DNA of 64,000 nt from Gracilariopsis chorda. Taxonomy: Eukaryota > Rhodophyta > Florideophyceae > Gracilariales > Gracilariaceae. Location: assembly GCA_003194525.1 (NCBI GenBank), contig NBIV01000075.1, forward strand, positions 1 through 64,000, given 5' to 3'. The position numbers and the translations under genes are program-made. The notes under the pieces were generated by a model. It did not search any database. It saw nothing but the letters and a program-made list of their open reading frames with translations, and was not told the DNA's origin. Shown one piece after another: positions 21,375 through 32,929 of the stretch. Numbering within the stretch: the stretch's first letter is position 1; the number at the start of each line of letters is the position of its first letter.

Positions 21375-24300
21375 CTACGGCGTCAGGTCACCCTGTGAGG
21401 GCTTGATCAACGTTTCGCGGAAGGGATCAGTGATTACAACGATGGTATTGCGCCATAACAGATCGGGAAGATGTTCAAAGGGCTCATCCGTGTCCATTGA
21501 TGGTGGGAGGCTGCACAAACAGATATGATATTGTATGAACCCATTGGGGTGGTAACTGTGTCCCACGATGTGGTCGATTACAAACTCCTGTGGATAAACG
21601 TCCTGCGTCGAAATGTCGTCAAGCGTTCGGTTTACCGATAGATTCGATGGCTGCGACGGTGGTGTGACCACCTTGCAGGGTAATCATAACGTCTGAAACG
21701 GAGTCAAGAAACTCTGATGGGTATTGGTTACCATTCTCATCGAGAGGCGCCGAGATTCCTCAATTGCGAGGGGCACAGACTCCATGAATTGACGGTGGTC
21801 CCTGTTCGCAAGCTGCGACGGTTCAGACCGGGGAAGCGGATCGGTGGTACCGATATCACGTGATAGCGATAGCGGCGCGTCCATGGGAGTGGTGCCAGCA
21901 ATGCGCACTGGTGGCAACGAACCTCTGCTGGTGTGGGCGAGTGGCACGCCGCGTGGCGTGCCGCGCGACATTGCTCCTGCCGTTGCAGTGTCGATTACTG
22001 TAGACTGGCCTGCCTCTGAACGTTCACTATCCATCTCCTGTTATCCCTGGCAGTATTGACGGGTGTCATTCTCATCTCGCACACCACGTGGTGATGGTAG
22101 CTTTGCATGACCCGTCTTGGGGCGAGTATTTTCCACTTCATAGTGTGCCTTGTAATCCGAAAAACGGTTGCTGATTAGACCGGGATCTGCCGTGACCGTT
22201 TCAGAGCGCACAGCGAGCTGCGATAACGAGACAACGTCAGTGATATTGTGGTCTGTGTACGACGAAGTATCCGGGTTAACCATACTAGAATTAACCAGAG
22301 TTTCTGTGTCCATTACCTCCTGTCGGTCAGGGATGTCTATCCAAATCCGGCTCTGTTGAGGAATCTTCGCGAGAGCGATCAACAAATCGTGATACGTCCT
22401 TAATGGTGTGGGAAAATTCAGTAGTCTGAAGCGAATGGTTCTCATCTGATGAGCGCAAAACGTCATTGTTACTAGGTTTACTATGCCCCGCAACAGGTGT
22501 GGTATCCGTTTCAGCGTTAGCCCATAAATGCGGTGCTGCGGTGCCGCGATTCCAATCAATCTCAGCTGAGCCTACTTGAATATCCCCAAGAGGCTGTTCC
22601 ACTTCAGAAATCCGTGTATCACGAGCGTTAGACAACGGTTGCCAAACCGGTAAACATTCCTTGCCAGAGCCGGCAATCTCCTTCTCTTCTTTAGGTGCAG
22701 CGACATCGGGAGCCGACAGGACGTCGCGTGGTGGATTACCAGGCGCTGAAGAGCGAGTATGAACCAATTGGTTCGTAAACCAATAATCGGATGAAAATAA
22801 ACGACGGTATGTCGGTAAGACCTCTCGGAGGGATCGGTATCCCTGTAGGGGTGATCCCAATGTCCTTCTGTGCCGCTTTGTTTACCACATTATCGTTTAG
22901 TCCAGTACGGGGACGTATTGCCATCGTATGGAGTGTAGGGGCTTGAATCACTCGATCTCGAGAGAGGCGTTCGTGATTGTCACCAACTTCCAGTACTACT
23001 GTGTCCTTTTTGACGTTGACGACTTAATACGGGCCATGCGCGATGGATGAAAGTTTTTGGCGTTTGTCCTTCTCAGGATTATAGTATTCCTTGCGAACGA
23101 AGACCAATCGTCCTTTCTCAAGGGATGGAAGAGGCCGGCGGATCCGAGCATCAGAATTCCGCTTACAAGCGCTTTGTGCTGTCGCCATGGACGAATTAGC
23201 GAACAGTGCAATCTTAGTTAGGCAATTCTGCCATTGGGTGTAGTGATTGGTTGTGGACGGAAACTTATCCAGCATAGGTTGAGATTTGACCGCCACAGGG
23301 GGTGGTTAACGTAAGAGTACCAGTTCAAATGGAGATAAACCAGTAACTCTGTGAACTTGGTATCGTATGCATAGGTACTTTTATCCCTGAAAAAATCCCA
23401 AGGCCTTGGATGTTCAACCCTATAAGCACGGAGGGCTGATAAAAGGGTACGGTTAAACCGTTCCACCGGCCCATCACATTTGGGGTGATAGATTTTTGTA
23501 AACAAATTCTTCACATCGAGTATCCAAAAAATCTCTTGAAAGAAGTAAGCCACAAATTATGGTCCATTATCAGAAAGGATATTAACCGGCGGGCCGTAAA
23601 CCAAGACGCAGTGACGGAAAACAGCTTCCACAACACTGCGAGTGGTAGTCTTCTTCAACGGAACTGTCCAGAATAATTTAGAGAACCTATCCGTGATCAC
23701 AAGCAAAAACTTATGTCCACAGGATGTCCAGAGCAATTCACCGAGAATATCGATAGCCACAAATTCCAAAGTAGCCCCTGCCGGGAACAACGTCAATTTC
23801 TTCGCATGGCGGCGAAACTTAACTCGTTCGCGGGCACAGTGCGTACATCTTTTCACCATTGAGTAACAATCAATTGCTAATGCGAGCCAGTAAAAATCCC
23901 GAAGAAGCGTCGTGTAAAGCTTCCTGGCGCCAGGATTAGCCGACATCTTTGAGTGATGGGATAGATGTAGAACTTGTGACTGCAGCAAATGAGGAAGCAT
24001 GATCTATGGGTTGGAAGGGACTGTTAGGACCAGATATCTCTTTGTATTGACTCCAAAGGGGATATCAGCACCACAATTAATCTGGGTGCATATCTTCGTA
24101 CGAAACGGATCTCCGAACTGTTTGCGAATCAGTTCATTGGGGGTAGTCGGGGTAAAGGATCCCGACTCCAGGTCTACTCCGATGGAAACAAGTATGTCAT
24201 CACAGACATCGTCTGACACCAGATCCCAGTCTTGATCATCCCTCCACTCCAGCAAGGTATTTCATCGTCGTTTTCATCGACAGCGAGGGCTTCACTTCCG

Positions 24301-26811
24301 TCTTAAACGAGATAATGCATCCATTTGAGCGTTGAGACTACCTTTCTTATAGGCCACTTCGTACTCAAACTCGGCGAGCCGAAGCCTGCAACGCATTAGA
24401 CATCCGGAAGGCTCGTTTATCGACATCACCCAATGCAAGGCAGAATGATTCGTGTTGACAGTAAAGGGGGTGCCTATAAGATATGACTTTATTGTTTGCA
24501 AGGCCCATACTATGCCAAGAAATTCCTTTTCTGATACAGAATGATTTCCTATATGAACTTTAAGCGTTCGTGACCAGTATCCAATTGGCTTTCGTTCCCC
24601 ATCTTGTGTGGTTTGAAACAAAGCACAACCGATCTGGTAAGCACTAGAACCCGTATCTACGGTGAATGCTAGGTCCTTCTTGGTTAAAGATAATATCGGG
24701 GCAGAAGTAACTGCCTCTTTGAGAGAATCGAAGGCTTCCGCTTGAGAAGATGTGAAGGGATCCAGTGTTGGTGGCTGTAATTTCTTCAGTAGTTCGTTAA
24801 GCAGTCCAGCGATCCTGGAGAAGCCGGCCATGAAGAGTCGATAGACAATGCAAAATCCTCAGAAAGAGCAGAGCTCAGTCTGTGTAGTTGGGTGCTTAGC
24901 CCTTTTGAGGGACCTAACACGAGTTTTCTGGATCAGGAGCCGTCCTGGAGGGATAAAATGCCATAGATACTTGATCGAATCTATAAAGAATTCACACTTC
25001 CTTAACTTGAAGGTGATTCCAGCATCATGGAACGTGGCCATCATTTCTCCAAGGTGTTTGAGGTGATCATCCAGATTGCTGGAGAACATAATGATATGTT
25101 GAAGATAGACGAGACAACTCCGCCATTTGAAGCGAACGAGGAGAATATCCAAAGCGCGCTGAAACGTAGGGGGAGCATTCTTTAATCCGAACGACATACG
25201 CTTAACGCTGTAAAGTCCAGAATGGCATACAAATGAAGTCCTAGCACGGTCTTCCGGCCGAATGGGTACTTGCTAGTAACTGCAGTTCGCCTCAGATATG
25301 GAGAACACTGTAGCGTCACCAAAGGAGTCGATATACTCGTCCATGCGAGGTATCGGATACACATCCTTGATGATGATGGCATTCAGGCGTCGATAATCGA
25401 TAAAAAAGCGCCAATAACTATCTGGTTTCGGAGCCCGTACGGCTGGACATGCCCAAGGGGACTACGTGGGCTTAATCACGCCTGCACGGAGCATCTTATT
25501 GACTTGAGATCGTTTCTCCTCCCATACTGTCAGGCCCGCTCGGTACGGGTGTTGAGAAATCAGCCGCGCGCCAGGCACGAGATAAATACAGTGTTCTCAG
25601 GATGAGATCTCTCCAGGAGAGCCATTCCACATATTTGTGAACTCACCTAACATATCACGCGGTTTCTTTCGCTACGAATCCGAAACCAGTCCGAGATTCA
25701 ACGTTTCCAACTCCTTAACAGGTTTGATCTTCTCATAACGCGTGGTAAAGGCCTTCATTTCCAAATCGTTATTTTCATTCAGCTGCTGCGAAACAGAGTC
25801 ACCACTCTCCCCCTCCTTTACCTGAGGAGCGTCTTCCGAGGTCAGAGTGAGTCCAAGTATCTCAGCGGCTGACACCTTGGTGGGTATCAAAGCTCTCGGA
25901 TGCGGTAGCACGGTTCCGACAACTTGATTCTTCAACAGATACTGGGCCGTCTTACCAATATTGGCAATCAAGACCTGGAAAGGGTGTTCATTCGATATTC
26001 GAACTCCACCATTCGCTAAGGCGAGCTGATACTTGTCATTCAATAATTTCAGTAGTTGAACAACTCATAACCCTCGAGTAATGGCTGTGACATCGACCAT
26101 TACCTGGGATTCAGTAGGAATAGCGACGGGTCGTGCGACACGAAGCTTTGGTGACTCCTTCGGAGGTGTGGAATCCTGCAAGAGAGCGGGTAAGGGAACC
26201 AAATTTGAGGAATACCTACGCAGGGAGCGACGTATAATCGGTACGGTCGAACCATCTTCCATTTCAACCTCCCGTAACCGCGACCGAATCGAATCGACGA
26301 ATCGATCACAGAAGTCACAACCTAAAATAAGGGGAGCGGCAAGCGTTTTGCAAACAACGAATTCCAGCTGCACAATGCATTTTCCAATCCTCACAAGTGA
26401 AACGATACCTCCCGTCTTCAGCGGGTTATTGTTCGCGTTGAAAATGTTGATAACAGGTCCTTGACGAACTTGAGCGCGAGTTTTCGGCGGTAACAACGAT
26501 TCAATAATGAACATTGGGCCAGAATCTGTATCCAAGATTGACAGATGACACACCATATACTGGATGGAAAGGCCAATGTCAGCAAAGAATTTGTAATTTC
26601 TCTTGGCCATAACCATGACTCTATCCGTGATGTGGTTGTTCCTGAACTGAATCCAGGGGCGACGAAATGCACCAATTTTGGTCAAATCCAGGTCAGTATT
26701 GGTCATTTTCCTTGAAAGGATATTGACCGGAGAGCGAGGTTTTGATGCCTCGGGCGCCTTAGGCCTCAACTAGGACGCCTCTCCAACGGAAACTCCCCCA
26801 CTCAGTTTCCC
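21375..26811 (-). pseudogene. pol: Pol of chromovirus B, heavily decayed
   Basis: It has the same order as element A pol. The protease is at 26065-26769, where the active site reads LDTDSGP instead of DTGA. The RT is at 24850-25660, where YLDD has become YLQH. RNase H is at 24292-24831 (FTVDTGSSAYQ, so one Asp is lost). The integrase is in pieces at 23024-24000 (AIDILGE, ILSDNGP and PVERFNRTL with the catalytic Glu kept). The chromodomain is at 21375-21671 (EFVIDHIVGHSYHPNG). Many stops and frame changes make it non-functional. Divergence from element A runs throughout, so B is a related older family, not a fresh duplicate. Confidence 0.88.
26802..26811 (-). promoter_or_regulatory. Canonical -1 slippery heptamer at gag stop, element B
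   Basis: On the element strand GGGAAAC is in the correct phase (G GGA AAC) and is followed at once by TGA. Pol continues in the -1 frame. This fits the X XXY YYZ rule for programmed -1 frameshifting. Confidence 0.65.
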
Positions 26812-28028
26812 TGATTGGCTTCCTTTACGGGGGCGAAATTCTGGGCCAGCGGTGGTTGTGTGTCAACCCAAACGGTGGTAAGAACCGGGTTGTGAACTGA
26901 CGGCGCAGCCGGTATCCACGTGTGACCGATATATTGATGAGGCAAATTCTCTTCAGTACGAAGATGCGAAGCTTTTGGAACGGATTCCTTCTCCTCGGGA
27001 GTCAACGCTTCATATCGAACCACGATGGTGGGCATCTCTCTCACTGTGAGACCCCAGCGCGGAGAAATGTCCATGTTCATAGCAAATATGACATATCAAC
27101 TTCCGAATGAGTTCGGACTTCTGTCCATTGTCCTGGAACTTCGCGGCAGTGCACTTTTCGACCCTTCCAGGTCTCTGAGAACGGATTCCAGCGGAATGGT
27201 GAACCGGTGGTGCTCGAACATGACGACGATCTGCATACAGCAGTTGAGTATCCTCCCGCTGTGAGGCTTCTGTGGTAGACGGAAGCTCCATAGTGGGGAC
27301 GGAAACCAAATCCTTACAAGCGAGGTGTAGTTTATCCACCTTGGTGCGGGCGTAGTCCTGGAGCATCATGGATATCGAGAAAGGGGCAGCCTCCAGGTGT
27401 AATGCTCTAGAAATCACCCGATTACCGGAACGCACACGCATAGCGTCTCCCTCCGCTTTTGCGTACTGGACCAGCTCCAAGTAGGTAGCATTCCGCTTAT
27501 CCTCGTGGCGTTGAGCGACAAGGGTGCGGACAGATACATGCAGTCTATCAATGAAAACGACGCTCGAACGACGAGTAAAGATTACAAAAACTGTGGAAAA
27601 CCTTGTTCAGGCGGACTTAGTAATCGGTTTCCGCTTTCTTCAGACGTTGCTCAGTGTCGCGTAGTGCGAGGGTAGCCTCATGAATCGCTTTTACTGTCAC
27701 ATACGAGCGAATTATATATTTAACAGGTTCTGGCCAACAAGTAACACCTCCGTCAGAGGGCCGTGACGATTCTCTGATAGATTTGAACCGATCTTCAGCG
27801 ACTTCACGAAGGATATTCGGCAAGGCAACGAAGGCATGTACCTCATTCAGGCTGAGAATATCTGCTTCCGCTACAGCGCGTGCAAGAAAATCCGACAAGG
27901 ATAGGGTCTTCCCCAGTAAAGAGCTGGTTACGAAGTGAAAGAGCCATCCGCTTGATGCATTCCTTAACCTGACCCGTATCACGTGGTGTCCGATCCAAAG
28001 AGGAATCTTCCAAGCGGTAGTAAATCAC
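26802..28028 (-). pseudogene. gag: Gag of chromovirus B, N-terminal third missing
   Basis: It matches element A gag from YYRLEDSSLDRTPR onward. The zinc knuckle is broken (CHICYEHGHFSALG lacks the last Cys). The match stops abruptly at about 28028, where element A gag still has about 290 residues to go. Upstream there is unrelated sequence and no PBS beside the LTR at 29028. The end of gag carries CAG GGA AAC TGA. Confidence 0.82.
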
Positions 28029-28239
28029 TCAGTTGGCGCCTACCCAACTTCTCTAAATTACTTAAAATGCTTCACCCGCTATTTGCACAAGATTCGAACC
28101 GTTCTTCTCGAAAGTACAGTTTTTAGCTGACATATTCCACCTGTAAAACTTTGAACTGTCCCAGGAGACCTGAACAGAGAATAGCTACGCTCAAAACCTC
28201 TAGAATCCCATCAAACTCACAACTTTAGAAATAAGGGCT

Positions 28240-28857
28240 ATGACGCAACAGAGCTGTCATAAACTTCTTGACCTGATCAACTTTGCCATAGAAGCTGACA
28301 TCAGCCTTTCCACGAGGATCATTCCTGCCAAAAACAATGTTCAGGCCGCTTCCACTGCAATATCATGCTTATTTGATGCGAATAGTCAGATCAATCCTCA
28401 TCGTTCTGCCACCCATGGAAACCCAGCCCCTCCAAGCGGCGCTGCTCTTTTGTTTACGCCTATATCTGCCCTCCTCTCCTTTTAACCGCAGACATCACCT
28501 CGCACTGAACCACAGCCTCAGCCAACGTATCGGGCTCAACCACAGCGCAATTATCATAGCTCCGATGAGGAGGATGAACATCCTCGCCCGAGGAAGAAAT
28601 CAAAACAGTTCATCGTATTTAAAAACTCTTCTATCGTAGTAACCAGCGCACAACAGAATGTTCTCGTGCACTATCCGCGAAATTGCATAACATCCACTAG
28701 CTTGGATGTTAAGGAGCTCATGGGTCCATCAATTTTTCCGCTGCTGATATCCTCCGGATCAGGCATACCCATATTTCTGCAGCATCACTTCCAGCATTGG
28801 AAAATAACAGCAGCGTGCCAATCGGCAGCTTCCAATACGGAAGTAATATCTCTTTGA
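28240..28857 (+). pseudogene. Unrecognised ORF, 5' piece, one in-frame stop
   Basis: About 205 codons in one frame, broken only by TAA at 28483-28485. After a hydrophobic start the sequence is Pro/Gln-rich, then acidic and basic (SSDEEDEHPRPRKKSK). It lies where element B should have its 5' region. The frame continuing at 29948-30477, beyond the LTR, has similar composition. I suspect both are parts of one older retroelement gene, but I recognise no domain. Confidence 0.35.
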
Positions 28858-29027
28858 AGGATGATCAATCTAGAACTACTTACCCACTAGTTTCCTAAAG
28901 AAGCACATGAGCAAGGAACATCACAAAAAATAGCACTACGTGGGTTTTACGAAATACTGCGTGTCGAGGAAGTGATGCCCACAGGCGTCTACAGCGGGCG
29001 AAGAGATGCATGAGAAGAAGTAAATCA

Positions 29028-29734
29028 TGTGGTGCAAAATCTTGCAAACGGAAGGTCACAAGAAGGCGTTCGTAATCTTTCTCTATAAGTACAAGAACAG
29101 TAAACCAAAGCACGTGTGGTGGGCGCACTAGTGAGATGTAAATCCCGGACTCACCGTTGCAACACGCGTGCAGGAGTACGGTTAAACCTGGAAAAGTCGC
29201 GGGACAAGAGGTAAAGAAGCATAGAATCACAAGATAACACAAAAGTGCTGGCTGTATCAGGGAAGTACAGAATCATGAAGAACACGCAGTGTGGATAGAA
29301 ACGGCAACGCATTATGCGGTTCAATACCCCATGAACGGGAGTAACTACTCTCGCGCAAGGCGTTGGCTCTCCAATGTAGTTTAACAAGCACCAAGGGTTT
29401 TTGACCCGGAGCCGAACACTCAGGTGTTTTTTTACTTCGTGACGAGGGGTGGCTGCCTACCTAAGAATGGGTAAGGCAGGCCCACTGTCAAGCGGTTATT
29501 TGTAGAACATATTATTAAATTAGAAATATTTCTAAATATTTGGTGCAAACACTACTACACGTATGTGAAGTGTGCCAAAGTGGCAAGTAAACTAATAGCA
29601 ATTAAAATGTGCAGTCAGCCTCGATATCTAGTTATTGATCACGTATCCATATATCGAGCTAACGCTACGCGATGCTGTAACTCTGTATATGAGTTGCCAT
29701 ACGGGATGAGCTTCCGCGAACGCCTTCCAATACA
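29028..29734 (-). repeat. LTR of chromovirus B family (solo LTR, or 5' LTR of B)
   Basis: It starts TGTGGTGCAA and ends near CCTTCCAATACA. It is collinear with 18319-19037 but strongly diverged. Flanks AATCA (before) and AATAA (after) look like a 5-bp duplication with one mutation, and no PBS lies next to it. Both points favour a separate solo LTR inserted into the older ORF, rather than the 5' LTR of element B. The alternative is that element B lost its gag start and PBS. Confidence 0.65.
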
Positions 29735-29947
29735 AATAAAATCCTCAAAACTGTCCCACAGGGCATTGTGAGAGCTCAGAACCTCGAGCAAACTGTCAAG
29801 AGGAAGATATTGCTGCAAAAAAGTGCTTGAAAGGAATCAAAGCCATCGAGAAATCCCGAATGCAACAATGCCAAGCACGATTCGAAAGGCAAGACAGACG
29901 GAGCGACTACTCTCAATCATGAGAGAGAAGAAGGCCAGGCCCTGAAT

Positions 29948-30477
29948 TAAGCCAAGACAGATATTCGCCCAAAAATCCCATCCCTAATCACTTCAACCCC
30001 AGAACTGCCGATGCCGTAGAAATACAATCGGTATTCGACGCTATCTCCCATTTATACCATGGTCCCACACTACCGTCTTCCGCATATCCCAATGGGAATC
30101 GGCTTACCCGTTTGCAAATCCCAGTCCAATCTGAATTCTTTTCACGTTTCCATGACTCTCAGTTTGACACAAAACACACTCAAAGCTACGATTTTCACCA
30201 AACTTACACAAAACCCCTTCAGGATCAACTTCAAGAACTGTTTGCGAATCCAGCTAGCTCATTCTCTATAGGTCTCTTCAAGAATTTCAACGCCAACAGA
30301 ATCGCTCTGCCAGCAAACAGATCTCCTGGTAACCCATGCAACGCCATGCAATGGATCTCAAGACTACACTCCGAACGCCAACCTGTAATTGGAAGAGAAC
30401 ACGTAAGACGGCACCCGTTTATTCAATCTCAAGTCCATTCATTCAAACTAAAGCGTTCATGTTTGAACCAAACATGA
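29948..30477 (+). pseudogene. Unrecognised ORF, 3' piece beyond the LTR
   Basis: A single open frame of about 175 codons begins near RYSPKNPIPNHFNP and ends in a TGA at 30475-30477. It is rich in Asn, Gln, Phe and His and has no membrane segment or zinc motif. It lacks an ATG at its start, consistent with an internal piece of a longer gene. Downstream (30816-31232) another frame has a weak reverse-transcriptase flavour (YFDVPNMFHNI, LPSTFAKTL), so a degraded non-gypsy retroelement is possible. Confidence 0.3.
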
Positions 30478-30815
30478 ACTCTAAAGACTAGTACTTAAGC
30501 ACGTGCTCTCCTCCGATAGTTGTAGAAAGGGGGCAACTCATAATTTGTAAACTGACTTTTTTTGTAAACGAGAGTCTCCAGCAAGTACTCTCTTACAGTA
30601 ATCAACAACCATCATGATTTGCCGTTTCAGAGGACGCTTCTCAAAGATCTATTTCGTTCTCAGAACGCAGAGAGATCTGCAAAACTTTGTCTAAGCCAAT
30701 CACTCATGCATCACAAAGCCAATACAGGAAACTCCTTAAAAGAGCCGACGCGGCTCGTATGCTCAGGTAGTCGGTAGTCGCCCAAGAAGACCAGAGCTAC
30801 TCTCAGCTGGCGGAC

Positions 30816-31232
30816 ATGATACAGCCCCTCCTTTTCTATGTTACTAAGTCCCCTCAGGACGATAGACTAATACCTTGGCCAAGGATCCAAAACCAACGTC
30901 TCCCGGACCCCCCGTACACGTCCTTACAAGACTCAAGCCTTTTCGACTCCATCGAAGCACAACCATCACTCTCAGCTGTTTACTTCGATGTGCCAAATAT
31001 GTTTCATAACATTTCACTACTGGTCTCCATCTCAAAGATATTGCCACTACCTATAGTGCGACTAAACAAGCTTCCCTCGACCTTTGCAAAAACGCTTGCC
31101 CACGAACTCAAACTTCACCCACGCTGCAACATTTTACTCCGACTGTGCCAAGCCTCAAATCCGATGGCAATTAGACGCCAAGCCAAAGGCAAGGGTTGTT
31201 CAAGGACACGGGGGTGTGCAAGAAGACTATAG
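30816..31232 (+). pseudogene. Possible RT-like remnant
   Basis: A 138-codon frame contains AVYFDVPNMFHNI and KLPSTFAKTLAHEL. These loosely recall the Asp-containing and PS-F motifs of reverse transcriptases of the DIRS type. No YxDD box is present. This is a weak call based on two short stretches. Confidence 0.2.
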
Positions 31233-32521
31233 TCTAAACCTGTCTATGCAGCGCGGGAACGAGGAAAAGAAAGCAGGGGTTTCTTTCCGGGTGATCACAA
31301 CTACGCAAGGTTCCGTCGGTGATTGAGAAGCAAGAGTAGAAACACAACGTCCAGTTTGCTGAGAAGTTGCGTTATTCTCGGCAGCGTACGCGGTAAGGAT
31401 GCGCGAGGCCCGAGGAGAAAGGCGAGCAGATTAAGCACAACGGATAACTGCGAAGATGAAACCCGAGCGCGAGGGAAATACTGTTTCACTTCCGCACTAG
31501 CGCGGTGAAAGTCCAGTGGCGACGGTAATGCGCAATACCCGAGGTGGTGGCGAGCGTCAAGACGTTTTTGAGTCAGATGTTGCAATGTGCGAGCCCGGTA
31601 GATGTTCTTGAAATAAGAGGAAGTCCGTAGGTTGCAGAACTGGGGGAATGTTTCCCCCAAATCTGCAAGTCAAAAAAATAACTGCCAGTAAGGCGGGTTG
31701 TGGTCCGGCGCAGTGTTGCCAAAAGGGTTACCAATTTTAACGGACTGGGGCTACTGAAGGATACTTCGGAGGCTACTTGGAGCCTGCTGAAATGGGGGAA
31801 TGTTTCCCCCAACTCTGCAAGTGAGGTTGTGATTTAGAAGCCAACTTCAAAGAAAAAAATGCAAGTCGGAGCGTGCGCCGACGCGTTGGTGAGGCGAGAG
31901 TTCTGCGCTGGTGCAGTGAGTAGTAGGAAATTTGTGAGAACAACCAATATTGAATATCGCGTGCAGATATGAGCAAAAGCTCGAAGCGGAAAGAGAGTTC
32001 TTGAAAACGTGAGTTGGTTCGCATGAGACATATATGCGCAGCTGCAGTGCCGCGTGCAAGTATAGGTCAAAGCGGGTGAAGGGTTGCGGGTGCGTCAGGG
32101 GGGAGGCGCGTCCTTGCGTTGGGAGGAGACCCGTAAGGGAAGTGGAAAGGGAAGCGCGGTGAAAACCCAGGTTGGGAGTTTTTCACCGCGATGCTACCAT
32201 GAAAAACGCAGGGTAGTGCCTGGCGGCTTGACCCACACACGAGGTCAGCCAGAGCCGCCGGCGGAATTTTATTGATACTCTCACCGTCAGGTTTAGTGAA
32301 ACGTGTACGTCTACACGTTTCACTGAACGGCTGGTACAGCCATTCACAAGGGCGTTGCATAAACAATACTTCCATCCTTCGCTTCCCTTCCTGCTCGCTT
32401 GCGGTATTGTTCTTGAACAATATCCTCAAGAAGATCCTCATTCGCTCTTGATATTTTCAGTTTCTTGAACAATATCCTCTAGAAGATCATCGTTCGCTCT
32501 TGATATCTTCATTAATCTCAC
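31233..32521. repeat. Non-coding stretch with several inverted and direct repeats
   Basis: There is no supported gene. The palindromic unit TGGGGGAATGTTTCCCCCA occurs at 31641-31659 and 31793-31811; each copy is followed by TCTGCAAGT after two bases. A perfect 13-bp stem with a 4-base loop lies at 32295-32324. A direct repeat of about 50 bp (TTCTTGAACAATATCCTC...) occurs at 32410-32460 and 32462-32511. Confidence 0.7.
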
Positions 32522-32929
32522 TTATCTCCTTGCAGCCAGAACATGCTGAATTTCTCTAAAACCCCATTCCCAGGTGCTCACAAACAACCATAAACTTCGA
32601 TCCATTTTTAGTTTCTCTTTTATTCCATTCAACCAATTTTTTTCACGCTGATCCCACCCTTTTCTAAATTGCTCAATCCATGCTTTGGCCAAAAACAAGA
32701 TCTCTTTTTGTGAAAACGATTTTCTTCTACCGTTGCGTTTGTCCGCTTTGTGTTCGTGTTGTTTGATATCTACGCTAATCTCGTTATTGCTGAGATTCAG
32801 GCATACTTGCCTATAAATATGAGGTTCGTACCTCTGAGATTTGCGGAGTGTTTTTTGTAGTTGTGTGTCAAAGCCCTTCTTGAAGTTCAATGGAACGGCT
32901 TCGTTTTTAGTATTGTTCAAAGTCTGCAA
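32522..32929 (-). CDS. Small basic protein, possibly SANT-like
   Basis: 135 codons on the minus strand, very rich in Lys, Arg, Gln and Asn. The part with FSQKEILFLAKAWIEQF and regularly spaced Trp residues recalls Myb/SANT-like DNA-binding segments that accompany some DNA transposons, but the match is weak. It may be a chance frame in a basic composition. Confidence 0.25.
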   Translation of the reverse strand: MQTLNNTKNEAVPLNFKKGFDTQLQKTLRKSQRYEPHIYRQVCLNLSNNEISVDIKQHEHKADKRNGRRKSFSQKEILFLAKAWIEQFRKGWDQREKNWLNGIKEKLKMDRSLWLFVSTWEWGFREIQHVLAARR

